A stretch of DNA of 64,000 bases from Bradyrhizobium agreste (GCF_016031625.1 NZ_JACCHP010000014.1:79261-143260), one strand, 5' to 3'. Positions 46,286-56,015 are shown, counted from the stretch's first letter. Translations and numbers: made by a program. Notes: generated by a model not told the origin, from the sequence alone.

Positions 46286-47761
46286 TCAGTATCTGCGGTA
46301 CCCGCCGTTATGGTCGCCGCCGCGGCCGCCCATTCCCATGCCAAGGCCGATCCCTACGCCGATGCCGATGCCTTGCATCACGGCCTCCGGCGGCGGGCCG
46401 CGATCCGGCGGCGGCGCGCGCTCGTAGACCACTTGCTCGGACGGCGGCCGTCGCTTGGGCGGTGTCTCGACCACCTTGCGCTTCGGCGGGGTCTCGTCGA
46501 CGCGCTTCTTGATCACGGGTGGGACCGAGGGATTGACCGGCGTTGCCGGGGTCGCGGGCGTCGAGCATGGGCAGGTCGGCGCCATCGCGACCGCGACGGG
46601 CGTCGCCGCGGCGGCGACGGGCACGGCGTAGTTGCGGTTCTGCACGCGCAGCAGCAGCCGGCGCGCGGTTGCCGCAAGATCGCTGTTGTCCCAGTTCGCC
46701 AGATAGGCCTCATACGAGGCTCGGGTGTTGATGGCGGTGGCACGCTCCCACGCCAGCATCTGGCGACGCCGCTCCAGCACGGTACGAAGGCGCGGCGTGC
46801 GGGTGTCCTGGGCGTACAGCTCGATATAGGCCTGATAAGCCTCCACCGTGTCCTCGGTGATCACGAGCTCATAGGCGACCATGGCCGGCTTGCCCTGCAG
46901 CGTCTTGCGCCAGTCTTCGACGCTGCGCGTGCCGCCGGCGAGCGCCATGGCGGATGCGCCGGGAAGCGCCGGCGTGCTGCTGCTTTCGCCGAAGAACCTG
47001 AAGTCGGTGGTCAGCGAGGAGCTTTCCCAGGGGATCTGCCGCCCATCGGTCGATTGCGCCACGGCGACGCGGATGCGCTTGAACACTTCCTCGATCGGCA
47101 GGTTCGGCTGCTTGGCAATGGTCAGCGCAGCCGTGGTGTAGGGGCTGTCGATGCCGTTGCCGTCCTCGGCCTCGGCGCCGGGCGAGGTCGAATAGGAGAT
47201 GAAGGAGCCGGGCGCGCCGGCCTTGGTGTCGACGATCGCAAGGCCGTGGCCGGCGCCGCGGAGCGCGGGGAACGGGTTGTTGCGGCAGGCATCGAGCATG
47301 AAGATGCGCGCCCGCGTCGGCAGCGCGCCGAGCGTGTTGAGCATATCGTTCAGCCGCACGCCCTGCAGCGGGATGTCGGCCTCACGCTTGGGGTCGAGAT
47401 CGACGGGCACCAGATAGTTCTCGCCGTCGATCTGAAGGCCGTGGCCGGCATAGAACACCAGCGCGACGGTGTCGGCGCCGCTGGCACTGACCTTGCCGGC
47501 GAAGTCCGAGATCGCCGCGCGCATCTCGGTCTGCGCCAGGTTGGCCGCCGTGGTGACGGTGAAGCCGGCACTGCCGAGCAGCTCCGTCATGCCCTTGGCG
47601 TCGTTGGCGGCGTTGGGCAGCTCCGGCACGGTGCGATAGGCCGATTGGCCGATCACCAGCGCAAGCCGCGCTTCGGCGGCCGCGTCGGTCGGCGTCATCA
47701 ACTGGGTGAGTGCGAGAAGACCGGACGCAAGAAGCAAATTCGAAAAGACTGGACGGCGCAT
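46286..47761 (-). CDS. Exported caspase-like (C14) protein
   Basis: A 491-residue protein with a signal (LLLASGLLALTQLMTPTDAAA) and a metacaspase-type p20 domain: RLALVIGQSAYRTVPELPNA, then LVFYAGHGLQ with H107 and IFMLDACRNNPF with C159, the probable dyad. The middle holds a helical part of about 120 residues, followed by a Pro/Arg-rich linker and a Gly/Met-rich C-terminus. Such caspase-like proteins are widespread in alphaproteobacteria; their targets are unknown. ATG 47761 has a strong GGAGGTGA upstream. Confidence 0.88.
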   Translation of the reverse strand: MRRPVFSNLLLASGLLALTQLMTPTDAAAEARLALVIGQSAYRTVPELPNAANDAKGMTELLGSAGFTVTTAANLAQTEMRAAISDFAGKVSASGADTVALVFYAGHGLQIDGENYLVPVDLDPKREADIPLQGVRLNDMLNTLGALPTRARIFMLDACRNNPFPALRGAGHGLAIVDTKAGAPGSFISYSTSPGAEAEDGNGIDSPYTTAALTIAKQPNLPIEEVFKRIRVAVAQSTDGRQIPWESSSLTTDFRFFGESSSTPALPGASAMALAGGTRSVEDWRKTLQGKPAMVAYELVITEDTVEAYQAYIELYAQDTRTPRLRTVLERRRQMLAWERATAINTRASYEAYLANWDNSDLAATARRLLLRVQNRNYAVPVAAAATPVAVAMAPTCPCSTPATPATPVNPSVPPVIKKRVDETPPKRKVVETPPKRRPPSEQVVYERAPPPDRGPPPEAVMQGIGIGVGIGLGMGMGGRGGDHNGGYRRY

Positions 47762-47907
47762 GATGTCACCTCCAACGGCAATGCGCACGATGATGTCACC
47801 TTTTTTAGGTCTGTGCCATGACACTGTCTGTGCGCTGGCTCACGTTGGGCGTGCGACAGAATCGGGCAGTGGCTCTGCCCGAGCTGGCGCGGTCCGGCCG
47901 TGCCCCG

Positions 47908-48840
47908 TCACGGCAGTCCGCGGTCCCATGGCGTCACAGGCGCAAAGCGCGCGGCGAGAAAGTCGATGAAGGCGCGCACCTTGGCCGGTGGCCGGCGGTC
48001 GGGCAGGTAGACCGCATGCACCGCCGACGTCTGGATCTCCGGCTGGTCGAGCCGGAGCGCGACGAGCGCGCCCGAGCGAAGATCGTCGGCGATGATGAAG
48101 GTGGGCTGCCGCGCAAGGCCAAGGCCGGCCAGCGTCGCCGCGCGCAACGCATCGCCATTGTTGGCCCGCAAGGTGCCGCTGACCTGGACGCGGATCTCGC
48201 CCTCGGCGCCGAACAGCCATTCCGTCGCGCTCGCCTGCTGCGAGAGCGTGTAGCCGAGGCAATTATGCCCGGCGAGATCGGCGACGCTGCGCGGCGTGCC
48301 GTGCCTGGCAAGATAGGAAGGTGCGGCACAGACCACGAGGCGGTTCGGTGCGAGCTTTCGCGCCACCATGCTGGAGTCGCGCAGGCTGCCGATGCGGATC
48401 GCAAGGTCCCAGCCTTCCTCGGCGAGGTCGACGAGGCGATCGTTGAGGCCGAGCTCGATGGTGACCTCGGGATGGGCTGCCGAAAACTCCGCGATGGCAG
48501 GCGCAATCTGCCTCGTGCCGAACACGACGGGGACGTTGACGCGCAGCAGCCCCCGCGGCTCGATGCGTTCGCGCGCGATGGCGGCGTCGGCAGCCTCCAT
48601 GTCGGCGAGGATGCGTTCGGCGGATTCCAGATAGTTTCGTCCAGCCTCGGTGATTGAGAGCCGTCGGGTCGTGCGGTGGAACAGTTTTGTGCCGAGCCGC
48701 GCCTCCAGCGAGGCGACATGCTTGGTCACCATAGTCTGCGACAGGCCCATGGCCCGGGCCGCACCAGAGAGGCTGCCGGCCGCGGCAACCCTCGCGAAAA
48801 CCTCCAGGCTGGTCAGACGGTCGAGCAAAGCCAATCTCAC
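47908..48840 (-). CDS. LysR family transcriptional regulator
   Basis: A 310-residue LysR regulator with an N-terminal winged helix (LTSLEVFARVAAAGSLSGAA, MGLSQTMVTKHVASLEARLG, FHRTTRRLSITEAG) and an inducer-binding domain starting near residue 90. I use GTG 48840 as the start; TTG codons two to three positions later are possible. It is divergent from the DoxX gene across an AT-rich gap with symmetric elements and probably controls that gene. Ligand unknown. Confidence 0.9.
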   Translation of the reverse strand: MRLALLDRLTSLEVFARVAAAGSLSGAARAMGLSQTMVTKHVASLEARLGTKLFHRTTRRLSITEAGRNYLESAERILADMEAADAAIARERIEPRGLLRVNVPVVFGTRQIAPAIAEFSAAHPEVTIELGLNDRLVDLAEEGWDLAIRIGSLRDSSMVARKLAPNRLVVCAAPSYLARHGTPRSVADLAGHNCLGYTLSQQASATEWLFGAEGEIRVQVSGTLRANNGDALRAATLAGLGLARQPTFIIADDLRSGALVALRLDQPEIQTSAVHAVYLPDRRPPAKVRAFIDFLAARFAPVTPWDRGLP

Positions 48841-48855
48841 TCTGCTAGTGTGAAG

Positions 48856-48901
48856 TATATTTCGAAAATAGCAGATTATCATCGATTTTAGAATAGATAA
48901 T
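48856..48901. promoter_or_regulatory. LysR/DoxX divergent regulatory region
   Basis: AT-rich gap between the two divergent genes. It contains a TATTTCGAAAATA-type element around the palindrome TTTCGAAA (near 48860-48868) that fits a T-N11-A LysR box, and the inverted pair ATTATC (48875-48880) / GATAAT (48896-48901). Binding is inferred. Confidence 0.4.
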
Positions 48902-48926
48902 GGTGCGCCGCAAAGGAGACCCGCCA

Positions 48927-49370
48927 ATGATCGATTCCCGCACCGCCCCTTACGCCGCGCTGGTGCTGCGCGTGACCCTGGGCGCGCTGTTCCTCGCCCA
49001 TGCCAGCCTGAAGCTGTTCGTATTCACCCCGGCCGGCACCGCAAAGTTCTTCGGCAGCCTCGGCTTCCCGCCCGAGCTCGCCTATCTCATCATGACCGTG
49101 GAAGTGCTCAGTGGCGTCGCTCTGATTCTCGGCGTCTGGACCCGCTATGCGGCGCTCGCGGGCATTCCGATCCTGCTCGGCGCGATCTTCTCGGTGCACG
49201 GCGCGGCCGGCTTCTTCTTCACCAATCCGAAGGGGGGCTGGGAATTCCCCGCCTTCTGGGCGATCGCGCTCGCCGCGCAGGCCCTGCTCGGCGACGGCGC
49301 CTATGCGCTGCGTCCCTCGCGTGATGTCGCCGCGGCGGGCGGCCAGCTCAGCGGCGCGCATTCGCGCTGA
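48927..49370 (+). CDS. DoxX family membrane protein
   Basis: A 147-residue four-helix membrane protein of the DoxX/YphA group: LVLRVTLGALFLAHASLKLF, FFGSLGFPPELAYLIMTVEV and GVWTRYAALAGIPILLGAIF. DoxX-like proteins are linked to quinone or thiosulfate redox systems, detoxification and envelope stress, but the biochemistry is unsettled. AAGGAG precedes ATG 48927. Divergent LysR gene likely regulates it. Confidence 0.9.
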   Translation: MIDSRTAPYAALVLRVTLGALFLAHASLKLFVFTPAGTAKFFGSLGFPPELAYLIMTVEVLSGVALILGVWTRYAALAGIPILLGAIFSVHGAAGFFFTNPKGGWEFPAFWAIALAAQALLGDGAYALRPSRDVAAAGGQLSGAHSR

Positions 49371-49480
49371 CATCACTGCATTCGCTCAAATGTTGCGAGC
49401 CGTGGGATCACGATCCCGCGGCTTTCGTTCGTCGTCTGCTTTGTGTAATCCAATCGATATGCGTTCGAAGGAGTCTTGCC

Positions 49481-50458
49481 GTGAAGGTCCTGCTCGCGCA
49501 CACCCCGGAGATGCGGCGCAACTATTACGGCGATCGCAGCCTGAACGGCCTGCGCGCGGCCGCCGAGGTGATCCTGCACGAGAAGGATGAGCCGCTGGAC
49601 GCAGCCAGCCTGGTGCGCGCCGCCAAGGATGCCGACATCATCGTCGCCGATCGCATGACCGAAGGGCGCGGCGAGATCTTTGCGCAATTGCCGCGTCTGC
49701 GGGCCTTCGTCCGCTGCGCCGTCGACATCCGCAACGTCGACGTGGATGCGGCCTCGCAAGCCGGCGTGCTGGTGACCCGCGCCGGGCCCGGCTTCGTGCA
49801 GGCGGTGGCGGAGCTCGCGCTCGGCTTCATGGTCGATCTCTCCCGCGGCGTGTCGCGGACGACCGCGGATTACCAAGCCGGGCGCAAGCCGGAAGCACGG
49901 ATGGGCCGCCAGCTCGCCGGCAGCCGGATCGGCATCATCGGCTACGGCAGCATCGGGCGCTACCTCGCCGAGATTGCAAAAGTGCTGCGCATGGAGGTGC
50001 TGGTCTCCGATCCCTTCGTAACCGTCAGCGATGCCGCGATCCGGCAGACCGGTCTCGACGAGCTCCTCGCCGCATCGGACTACGTCGTCTGCCTCGCCGT
50101 CGCCAACGAGCAGACCGAGAACCTGATCGGGGAGGCGGCGCTGGCGCGCACGCAGGAGCATGCCTTCTTCATCAATCTCTCGCGCGGCAATCTCGTCGAC
50201 GAGGCCGCGCTGGCACGCGCGCTGCGTGAGGGCCGCATCGCCGGCGCTGCCATGGATGTCGGCCGCGCGCCCGATCAGATGCCGACGCCCGATCTTGCCA
50301 GGCTGCCGAACGTCATCGCCACGCCGCATGTCGGCGGGCTGACGCCGCAGGCCATCGAATCCCAGTCGCTGGAGACCGTGCGACAGGTCGAGGCCATCGT
50401 GAGGGGAGAAATCCCGCAAGGCGCCGTCAACGCCGACCGCTGGACGCGGCGGCCGTGA
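49481..50458 (+). CDS. D-isomer specific 2-hydroxyacid dehydrogenase
   Basis: A 325-residue NAD-dependent dehydrogenase that interconverts 2-keto and D-2-hydroxy acids. The nucleotide loop IGIIGYGSIGRYLAEIAKVL, the LSRGNLVDEAALARALREGR segment and the terminal TPHVGGLTPQAIES with catalytic histidine are intact. Substrate could be phosphoglycerate-like, glyoxylate or another acid. Start is the GTG at 49481 with GAAGGAG upstream. Convergent with the binding-protein gene with 6 bases between stops. Confidence 0.9.
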   Translation: MKVLLAHTPEMRRNYYGDRSLNGLRAAAEVILHEKDEPLDAASLVRAAKDADIIVADRMTEGRGEIFAQLPRLRAFVRCAVDIRNVDVDAASQAGVLVTRAGPGFVQAVAELALGFMVDLSRGVSRTTADYQAGRKPEARMGRQLAGSRIGIIGYGSIGRYLAEIAKVLRMEVLVSDPFVTVSDAAIRQTGLDELLAASDYVVCLAVANEQTENLIGEAALARTQEHAFFINLSRGNLVDEAALARALREGRIAGAAMDVGRAPDQMPTPDLARLPNVIATPHVGGLTPQAIESQSLETVRQVEAIVRGEIPQGAVNADRWTRRP

Positions 50459-50464
50459 AGGGTC

Positions 50465-51631
50465 TCAAAGCCGGTCCACCGCCTTGAATGTCCCGTCCCT
50501 CTGGATCACCGTCAGGAACACCTTCGGCGGCGTGTCGAGCATGCGTGTGCCGACGGTCACGATGCTGCCGCTGATGTCGAAACGGCCGGTGTCGTTGATG
50601 GCGCGCAGCAGACTCGCGCGGGTCGGATTCGGGCCGGCCTTTTCCAGCGCCGCGGCCGCGAGGCGGCCGGACAAATAGCCTTCCAGCGACACGAAGTCCG
50701 GTGTCAGCGTCGGGTCGAACGCTTTCTGGGCCGCCTGGTAGTCGGCGACGAGCTTCAGCGAGCGGTCCCAGGGAAACGGCACGACCTGCGAGACGATGAC
50801 GCCCTCGCCCTCCGCGCCGAGTTCCGCGGCCAGCGCATTGGCGCCGACGAACGAGATGTTGACGAAGGTTGGACGGGCGCCGCTGCGGTGGGCAAGCTTG
50901 ATGAACTCCGCGCAGGGTCCATAGGTCCCGACCATGACGATGGCTTCGGGATCGGCGCGCTTGATCATGCGCCAGGCCTGGGCGACCGCGCGGGTGTTGC
51001 GCTCGAAAGTGCCTTCGGCGGCGAGCTCGAGCCCGCGCTTGGCGAGCGCCCGCTTCACGCCGACAAGCCCGTCGCGGCCGAAGGAATCGTCCTGGTAGAA
51101 GATGCCGATGCGGGTGAACTTGCGATCCTCGGTGAGATGCTTGATCCAGGCCTCCGCCTCCGCGCCATAGCTCGCGCGGATGTTGACGACGTTCGGAAGC
51201 TCGAGATCGCGCAGGAACTCGGCGCCCGTGAACGGGCCGATGAAGGGTACGTTCCTGGAGCTGGTGATCGGTATCGTCGCCACGGCGGTCGGCGTGCCCA
51301 CCGCGCCGATCAGCGCGAACACCTTGTCGTCGTCGCTCAGGCGCAGCGTCTGCGCCACCGAACGGTCGGGGTCGTAGCCGTCGTCGCGGCTGATGAGCTG
51401 GAGCTTGCGGCCATGAATGCCGCCCTTGGCATTGACCTCGGTGAATGCGGCGACGATGCCTTGCCGCATGCGCTGGCCCAGCGCGGAGGAGGGGCCTTCC
51501 AGCGCCGCGGCCTGGCCGAACAGGATCGCATCCTCGCTGATGCCGACCTCGTTGCTCCTCGCAACTAGCGTGGTCGCGGCGAGAAGCGCGATGGTCAGAA
51601 CGACGGATCTCGCTGATCGAAATCGGTGCAT
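50465..51631 (-). CDS. Branched-chain amino acid-type ABC substrate-binding protein
   Basis: A 388-residue periplasmic binding protein of the Leu/Ile/Val type. Signal (SARSVVLTIALLAATTLVAR) is followed by the periplasmic fold: ILFGQAAALEGPSSALGQRM, GIHGRKLQLISRDDGYDPDR, ALIGAVGTPTAVATIPITSS and IGIFYQDDSFGRDGLVGVKR. No permease or ATPase genes are adjacent, so it is an orphan; ligand unknown. Start is the ATG at 51631. The upstream gap of 283 bases holds only the divergent promoters; nothing else seen. Confidence 0.9.
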   Translation of the reverse strand: MHRFRSARSVVLTIALLAATTLVARSNEVGISEDAILFGQAAALEGPSSALGQRMRQGIVAAFTEVNAKGGIHGRKLQLISRDDGYDPDRSVAQTLRLSDDDKVFALIGAVGTPTAVATIPITSSRNVPFIGPFTGAEFLRDLELPNVVNIRASYGAEAEAWIKHLTEDRKFTRIGIFYQDDSFGRDGLVGVKRALAKRGLELAAEGTFERNTRAVAQAWRMIKRADPEAIVMVGTYGPCAEFIKLAHRSGARPTFVNISFVGANALAAELGAEGEGVIVSQVVPFPWDRSLKLVADYQAAQKAFDPTLTPDFVSLEGYLSGRLAAAALEKAGPNPTRASLLRAINDTGRFDISGSIVTVGTRMLDTPPKVFLTVIQRDGTFKAVDRL

Positions 51632-51914
51632 GCTTTGCCGGATCGTTGGAAGAAACGTTGTGCAGCATAGCCTTGCGAGCCTGAATAGCTCGCTAAGCGG
51701 CACGACGCGGAGAGGCCGTAGTACACCGGGTAAATCCGGCAACTTATGTGCAGAACGCCGGGATCGCTCGCGCACTTCGTTAACTAGTTTCCGCATTGCG
51801 GAACGACCGCCTCCCAAAATTGTGCAGTTCTTAACCGCCGTCTTGTTCCGATAGCAGCGCCGGCACCTCAACCAGAGGTTCGGTTCGTCGCGAAGAGGGG
51901 ACAGCGGCTTCAAG

Positions 51915-54344
51915 ATGGGCGGTCGCGATCAGAACGATCAGGATCGGAGACGCAGAGGCGGATGGTGGCGTGCCGCGCCGCTGCTCGGGCTCTATCGTCC
52001 TGCGCTCGTCGCGGTCGGCGTCGGCCTTTTGTTCTCGATCGTGGGCGCCGCCGCCGTGGCGCGGTGGGAAGACCGCGCCAACAGGATCGAATTCGAGAAC
52101 GCGGCCGAGACCCAGGCGATCGTCCTGCAGAACGGCATGAACGAGTACATATCGAGGCTGCTCGCGCTGCGCATGCTGTTCGAATCGACCAACGAAGAAG
52201 TCACCCGCAGCGAATTCGAGACCTTCAGCGCCCGCCTGTTCGAGCGTCACCCCGGCATGCTGCGCATCTCCTGGTTGCCGCGCGTCAACCGCAAGGAGCG
52301 CGCGGAATACGAGGCCGCGGCGATCCGGGATGGCTTGTCGAGCTACCACGTCAAGTCGCTGCAGGGCGAGGACTTCGTCACCGCGCCGCAGAGCGACGAA
52401 TATTTTCCGGTGTTCTACTCGACTCAGCCGAAGACCTCGTCGGTCTACGGCATGGATTACACGAGCATTCCGGAGCGACGGGCAGCGCTGGAGCGCGCGC
52501 GCGACAACGATCGCGTCGCAGCCATGCGCACGCGCGTGTTCGGGCCGAAGGACGGCGACCGGCCATCCTATGTCCTTGTCGTCGTTCCCGTCTACGCCAA
52601 AGGAACCTCGCGCGAGGAGGTCGCGGACCGCCGCCGTAATCTCGCCGGCTTCGTGGTCGGCATCTTCGACCTGCCGCTGCTGATCCAGTCCATCCGCGTG
52701 ACCACCGGAGCCAGCCCCGCGGTCAGCATGACGGTCTTCCCGCCGTTCACGGCGCAGATCGTCAGCCTGGAGCAGATGCTGCCGGATTATGCGTCGGCCC
52801 CCTCGGCGCTGCGGTCGATGCGCGACATCGCGCGGTCCTTGCACTGGTCGGGCAGTCTCAAGATCGGCGACACCGATTGGCAGGTGCGGGCGGTTCCGAC
52901 CGCGGGCGGTCCGCTGGCGACGACTTACGACCGCGCAGTTGCGGTCCTCGTCGTCGGCATGCTGCTGACGCTGTCGCTGTCGACCTATCTGATGCTCGCC
53001 AGCCGCAATTCGCGGCGGCTGTCGCTGGCGAACCGGCGGGTGCTCGAGCTTGCCCAGACCGACATTCTCACCGGATTGCCGAACCGCGCCTTCTTCCTCA
53101 CCCGGCTCGACGAGTTGAACCGCCAGTTGAGCGCGAGGGGCCGGCCCTTCGCGATCCTGATGCTCGACCTCGACCGCTTCAAGAACGTCAACGATTCCCT
53201 CGGCCACGCCGCCGGCGATGCGCTGCTGCGCCAGGTGGCGCAGCGGCTGAAATCCGCACTGCGGGCCGACGACGTGCTGGCGCGGCTCGGCGGCGACGAA
53301 TTCGCCATCATCCAGCAAGCCGGCGAGGACCAGCGCGCCTGCTCGACCGAGCTGGCGGCGCGGATCGCCAAGCTCGTGAGCGAGCCGTTCCTGCTGCCCG
53401 GACACCGCGTCGAGATCGGCACCAGCATCGGCATCGCGATCGCGCCGGATCATGGCAGCGATCAGGAGCAGCTTCTGAAGAAAGCGGATCTTGCGCTCTA
53501 TCGTTCGAAATCGGCCGGCCGCAACTGCTTCACCATCTATGACGAGGCGATGTCGGCCGAGCTGGAGGCTCGCAACACGCTGGAAGGAGATCTGCGCGAT
53601 GCCATCGCGCGCTGCCAGCTGGAGGTGCACTACCAGCCGTTCGTCGATGCCCTCAGCGGCGAACGACGCGGCTTCGAGGCGCTGGTGCGCTGGCGGCATC
53701 CGACGCGCGGCCTGATCCCTCCGGACCAGTTCATTGCGCTTGCGGAGGAAACCGGACTGATCGTGCCGCTCGGCGAATTCGTGCTGCGGCGCGCCTGCGC
53801 GGACGCAGCCGGCTGGCCCGCCGATCTCATGGTGGCCGTCAATCTGTCGCCGATCCAGTTCAAGGAAGCCGAGCTGTTCGACATGATCTGCGCGGCGCTG
53901 GCCGATTCCGGCCTGCCGCCGCAGCGGCTCGAGATCGAGATCACGGAATCCGTGCTGCTGGAGCGCGGCAGCGAGAACCACGCCTTCATGGAGCGACTGA
54001 AGCAGCTCGGCGTCGAGCTCGCGCTCGACGATTTTGGCACCGGCTATTCCTCGCTCAGCTACCTGACCGCGTTCCCGTTCGACAAGATCAAGATCGACAA
54101 GTCGTTCATTCGTAACCTGACCCAGCAACCGCGCTCTTCCGCCATCATCTCCTCGATCGTGACGCTGGCGCGGGGGCTGGACATGTCGGTGACCGCCGAA
54201 GGCGTCGAGACGCGCGAGGAGTTCGACCGGCTAAAGGCGCTCGGCGTGAATTTCGCGCAAGGCTATCTGTTCGGCCGGCCGCACCCGATCGAGCGGATCC
54301 TGTTCGACGCGCCGGTCAAATCCTCACGGCTCGACGCCGCCTGA
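51915..54344 (+). CDS. CHASE-GGDEF-EAL cyclic-di-GMP protein
   Basis: An 809-residue inner-membrane sensor. Membrane segment at residues about 29-50, periplasmic CHASE domain at about 80-230 (RISWLPRVNRKERAEYEAAA, YFPVFYSTQPK), second membrane segment at about 342-362, then GGDEF and EAL domains. GGDEF motif RLGGDEF at residues 459-463 is intact, so diguanylate cyclase activity is likely; EAL E588-A589-L590 in FEALVRWRHP and later FGTGYSSLSYLTAFPFDKIK suggest phosphodiesterase activity too. Probably bifunctional or regulated by the sensed ligand. Confidence 0.94.
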   Translation: MGGRDQNDQDRRRRGGWWRAAPLLGLYRPALVAVGVGLLFSIVGAAAVARWEDRANRIEFENAAETQAIVLQNGMNEYISRLLALRMLFESTNEEVTRSEFETFSARLFERHPGMLRISWLPRVNRKERAEYEAAAIRDGLSSYHVKSLQGEDFVTAPQSDEYFPVFYSTQPKTSSVYGMDYTSIPERRAALERARDNDRVAAMRTRVFGPKDGDRPSYVLVVVPVYAKGTSREEVADRRRNLAGFVVGIFDLPLLIQSIRVTTGASPAVSMTVFPPFTAQIVSLEQMLPDYASAPSALRSMRDIARSLHWSGSLKIGDTDWQVRAVPTAGGPLATTYDRAVAVLVVGMLLTLSLSTYLMLASRNSRRLSLANRRVLELAQTDILTGLPNRAFFLTRLDELNRQLSARGRPFAILMLDLDRFKNVNDSLGHAAGDALLRQVAQRLKSALRADDVLARLGGDEFAIIQQAGEDQRACSTELAARIAKLVSEPFLLPGHRVEIGTSIGIAIAPDHGSDQEQLLKKADLALYRSKSAGRNCFTIYDEAMSAELEARNTLEGDLRDAIARCQLEVHYQPFVDALSGERRGFEALVRWRHPTRGLIPPDQFIALAEETGLIVPLGEFVLRRACADAAGWPADLMVAVNLSPIQFKEAELFDMICAALADSGLPPQRLEIEITESVLLERGSENHAFMERLKQLGVELALDDFGTGYSSLSYLTAFPFDKIKIDKSFIRNLTQQPRSSAIISSIVTLARGLDMSVTAEGVETREEFDRLKALGVNFAQGYLFGRPHPIERILFDAPVKSSRLDAA

Positions 54345-54414
54345 GCGCGCCTGAGGCATGCGCGAAAAGCGCTTGACCCGGGCATCCCCGGATGGTCCGA
54401 AGAACCGTCCAGGG

Positions 54415-55761
54415 ATGAAACAAGCACACAACATGCGGCTTCCGTTCTTCTACGGCTGGGTCGTCGTCGCCGTGACCTTCGTCACCATGGCGATCGGCGT
54501 CAACGCGCGCACCGCCTTTTCGCTGTTCTTTCCACCCATCATCTCCGAGTTCGGCTGGGAGCGCGGCATCACGGCGGGTGCGTTCTCCTTCGGCTTCGTG
54601 GCGTCGGGCGTGGTCAGCCCGCTGATCGGCCGCCTGATGGACCGCGCCGGCCCGCGCGCGGTGATGGAGCTCGGGGTCCTGCTGATGGGCGGCGGCCTGC
54701 TGCTGGCGCCGCTGACCAGCGCGCCGTGGCACCTCTATGTCACCATCGGCGTCATGGTCGGGGCCGGCAGCGTCTGTCTCGGCTATTCCGGCCAGTCGCT
54801 GTTCCTGCCGAACTGGTTCATCCGCAAGCGCGGCTTCGCCATCGGCATCGCTTTCGCCGGCGTCGGTATCGGCTCGGTGACGCTGCTGCCATGGGTGCAG
54901 CACATGATCGAGCAGACCGGCTGGCGCACCGCCTGCACCGCGATGGGCCTGCTTGTCCTGATCGCGCTGGCGCCGATCAACCTGCTGCTGCACAAGCGCC
55001 CCGAGGACATCGGCCTCCAGCCGGACGGCGATGCCGCCCCGGCCGCAGGCGCGGCAAGGCCGATCTCCAACGTGGTCGATCCCGTCTGGGTCAACACCGA
55101 CTGGACGCTGCAGCGCGCCGTCGCGACCGCGCGGTTCTGGTGGATCGCGCTCGGCTATTTCTGCGGCCTGTACATCTGGTACGCGGTGCAGGTGCACCAG
55201 ACCAAATTCCTGCTCGACGTCGGCTTCAGCCCCAGCGTTGCGGTGTGGGCACTCGGCATGGTCAGCCTGCTCGGCATTCCCGGCCAAATCATGCTGGGGC
55301 ACGTCTCCGACCGCATCGGCAGGGAGTGGGTGTGGGCGATCAGCTGTGCGGGTTTCGTCGTCTGCTTCGCCGCGCTGATCGCGCTGAAGTATCAAGCTTC
55401 GCTCTGGCTGGTTTATCTGATGGTGTTCACGCAAGGCGCGCTCGGCTACGGCCTCACCTCGATCATGGGCGCGGTGGTGTTCGAGATCTTCCAGGGCAGG
55501 CACCAAGGCAGCATCTTCGGCACGATCATGCTCGCGGCGCTGGCGGGCGGTGCGGCCGGACCGTGGCTGACCGGCGTTCTTTATGATCGCGCCGGCGACT
55601 ACACGCTGGCTTTCGTCCTCGCCATGGTCGTGAGCGGGGTGTCGGCCCTCGCGATCTGGCGGGCGGCGCCGGGCAAGGTGAGGGCCGTGGCCGGCCGGCT
55701 GCACAAGCTCAAGACAGAAGCACTGCGCCGAGCAGGCGAGGGCGATGCCGGCCAGGCTTGA
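54415..55761 (+). CDS. MFS transporter (oxalate/formate antiporter-like)
   Basis: A 448-residue major facilitator with about 12 helices. The N-terminus MRLPFFYGWVVVAVTFVTMA, FFPPIISEFGWERGITAGAF and the loop GPRAVMELGVLLM fit the OFA/monocarboxylate branch that carries small organic acids. C-terminal motif HVSDRIGREWVWAISCAGF repeats the MFS signature. Substrate unknown. The start may be ATG 54415 or 54433. It follows the CHASE-GGDEF-EAL gene by 70 bases. Confidence 0.85.
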   Translation: MKQAHNMRLPFFYGWVVVAVTFVTMAIGVNARTAFSLFFPPIISEFGWERGITAGAFSFGFVASGVVSPLIGRLMDRAGPRAVMELGVLLMGGGLLLAPLTSAPWHLYVTIGVMVGAGSVCLGYSGQSLFLPNWFIRKRGFAIGIAFAGVGIGSVTLLPWVQHMIEQTGWRTACTAMGLLVLIALAPINLLLHKRPEDIGLQPDGDAAPAAGAARPISNVVDPVWVNTDWTLQRAVATARFWWIALGYFCGLYIWYAVQVHQTKFLLDVGFSPSVAVWALGMVSLLGIPGQIMLGHVSDRIGREWVWAISCAGFVVCFAALIALKYQASLWLVYLMVFTQGALGYGLTSIMGAVVFEIFQGRHQGSIFGTIMLAALAGGAAGPWLTGVLYDRAGDYTLAFVLAMVVSGVSALAIWRAAPGKVRAVAGRLHKLKTEALRRAGEGDAGQA

Positions 55762-55802
55762 GGTGGGACCGGTAGGTACGGCCGCGCTCGCAATCGCTCT
55801 GG

Positions 55803-56015
55803 TCAAAGCATCGAAAGCACGACGATCCCGTCTTGAAGCTCGCCCGAAGCAAGCCGCGCCCGCGCAATACGCTCGAACTCCGTGCGATGCTTCTGCAAGT
55901 AACTGAAGGCCTGCTTCTGCGTGTTGAACGTGGTGGCGAGCTGGCAGATCTGCCGATTTGCGCCGGACGCGAGAAAGAAGGTGATGGTTCCGTGGTCTGG
56001 TTTGATCCTAGGCAC
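55803..56015 (-). CDS. Small protein, 70 aa
   Basis: A 70-residue frame starting at GTG 56015 with GGAGA 9 bases upstream; an upstream GTG at 56024 has no room for a ribosome site. The product begins MPRIKPDHGTITFFLASGAN, continues RQICQLATTFNTQKQAFSYL and ends GELQDGIVVLSML. No domain recognised. It converges on the MFS gene and belongs to a run of small minus-strand genes. Confidence 0.65.
   Translation of the reverse strand: MPRIKPDHGTITFFLASGANRQICQLATTFNTQKQAFSYLQKHRTEFERIARARLASGELQDGIVVLSML

Noticed and set aside
51831..54128. A 765-codon minus-strand frame
   Set aside because: Antisense of the CHASE-GGDEF-EAL gene; no motif.
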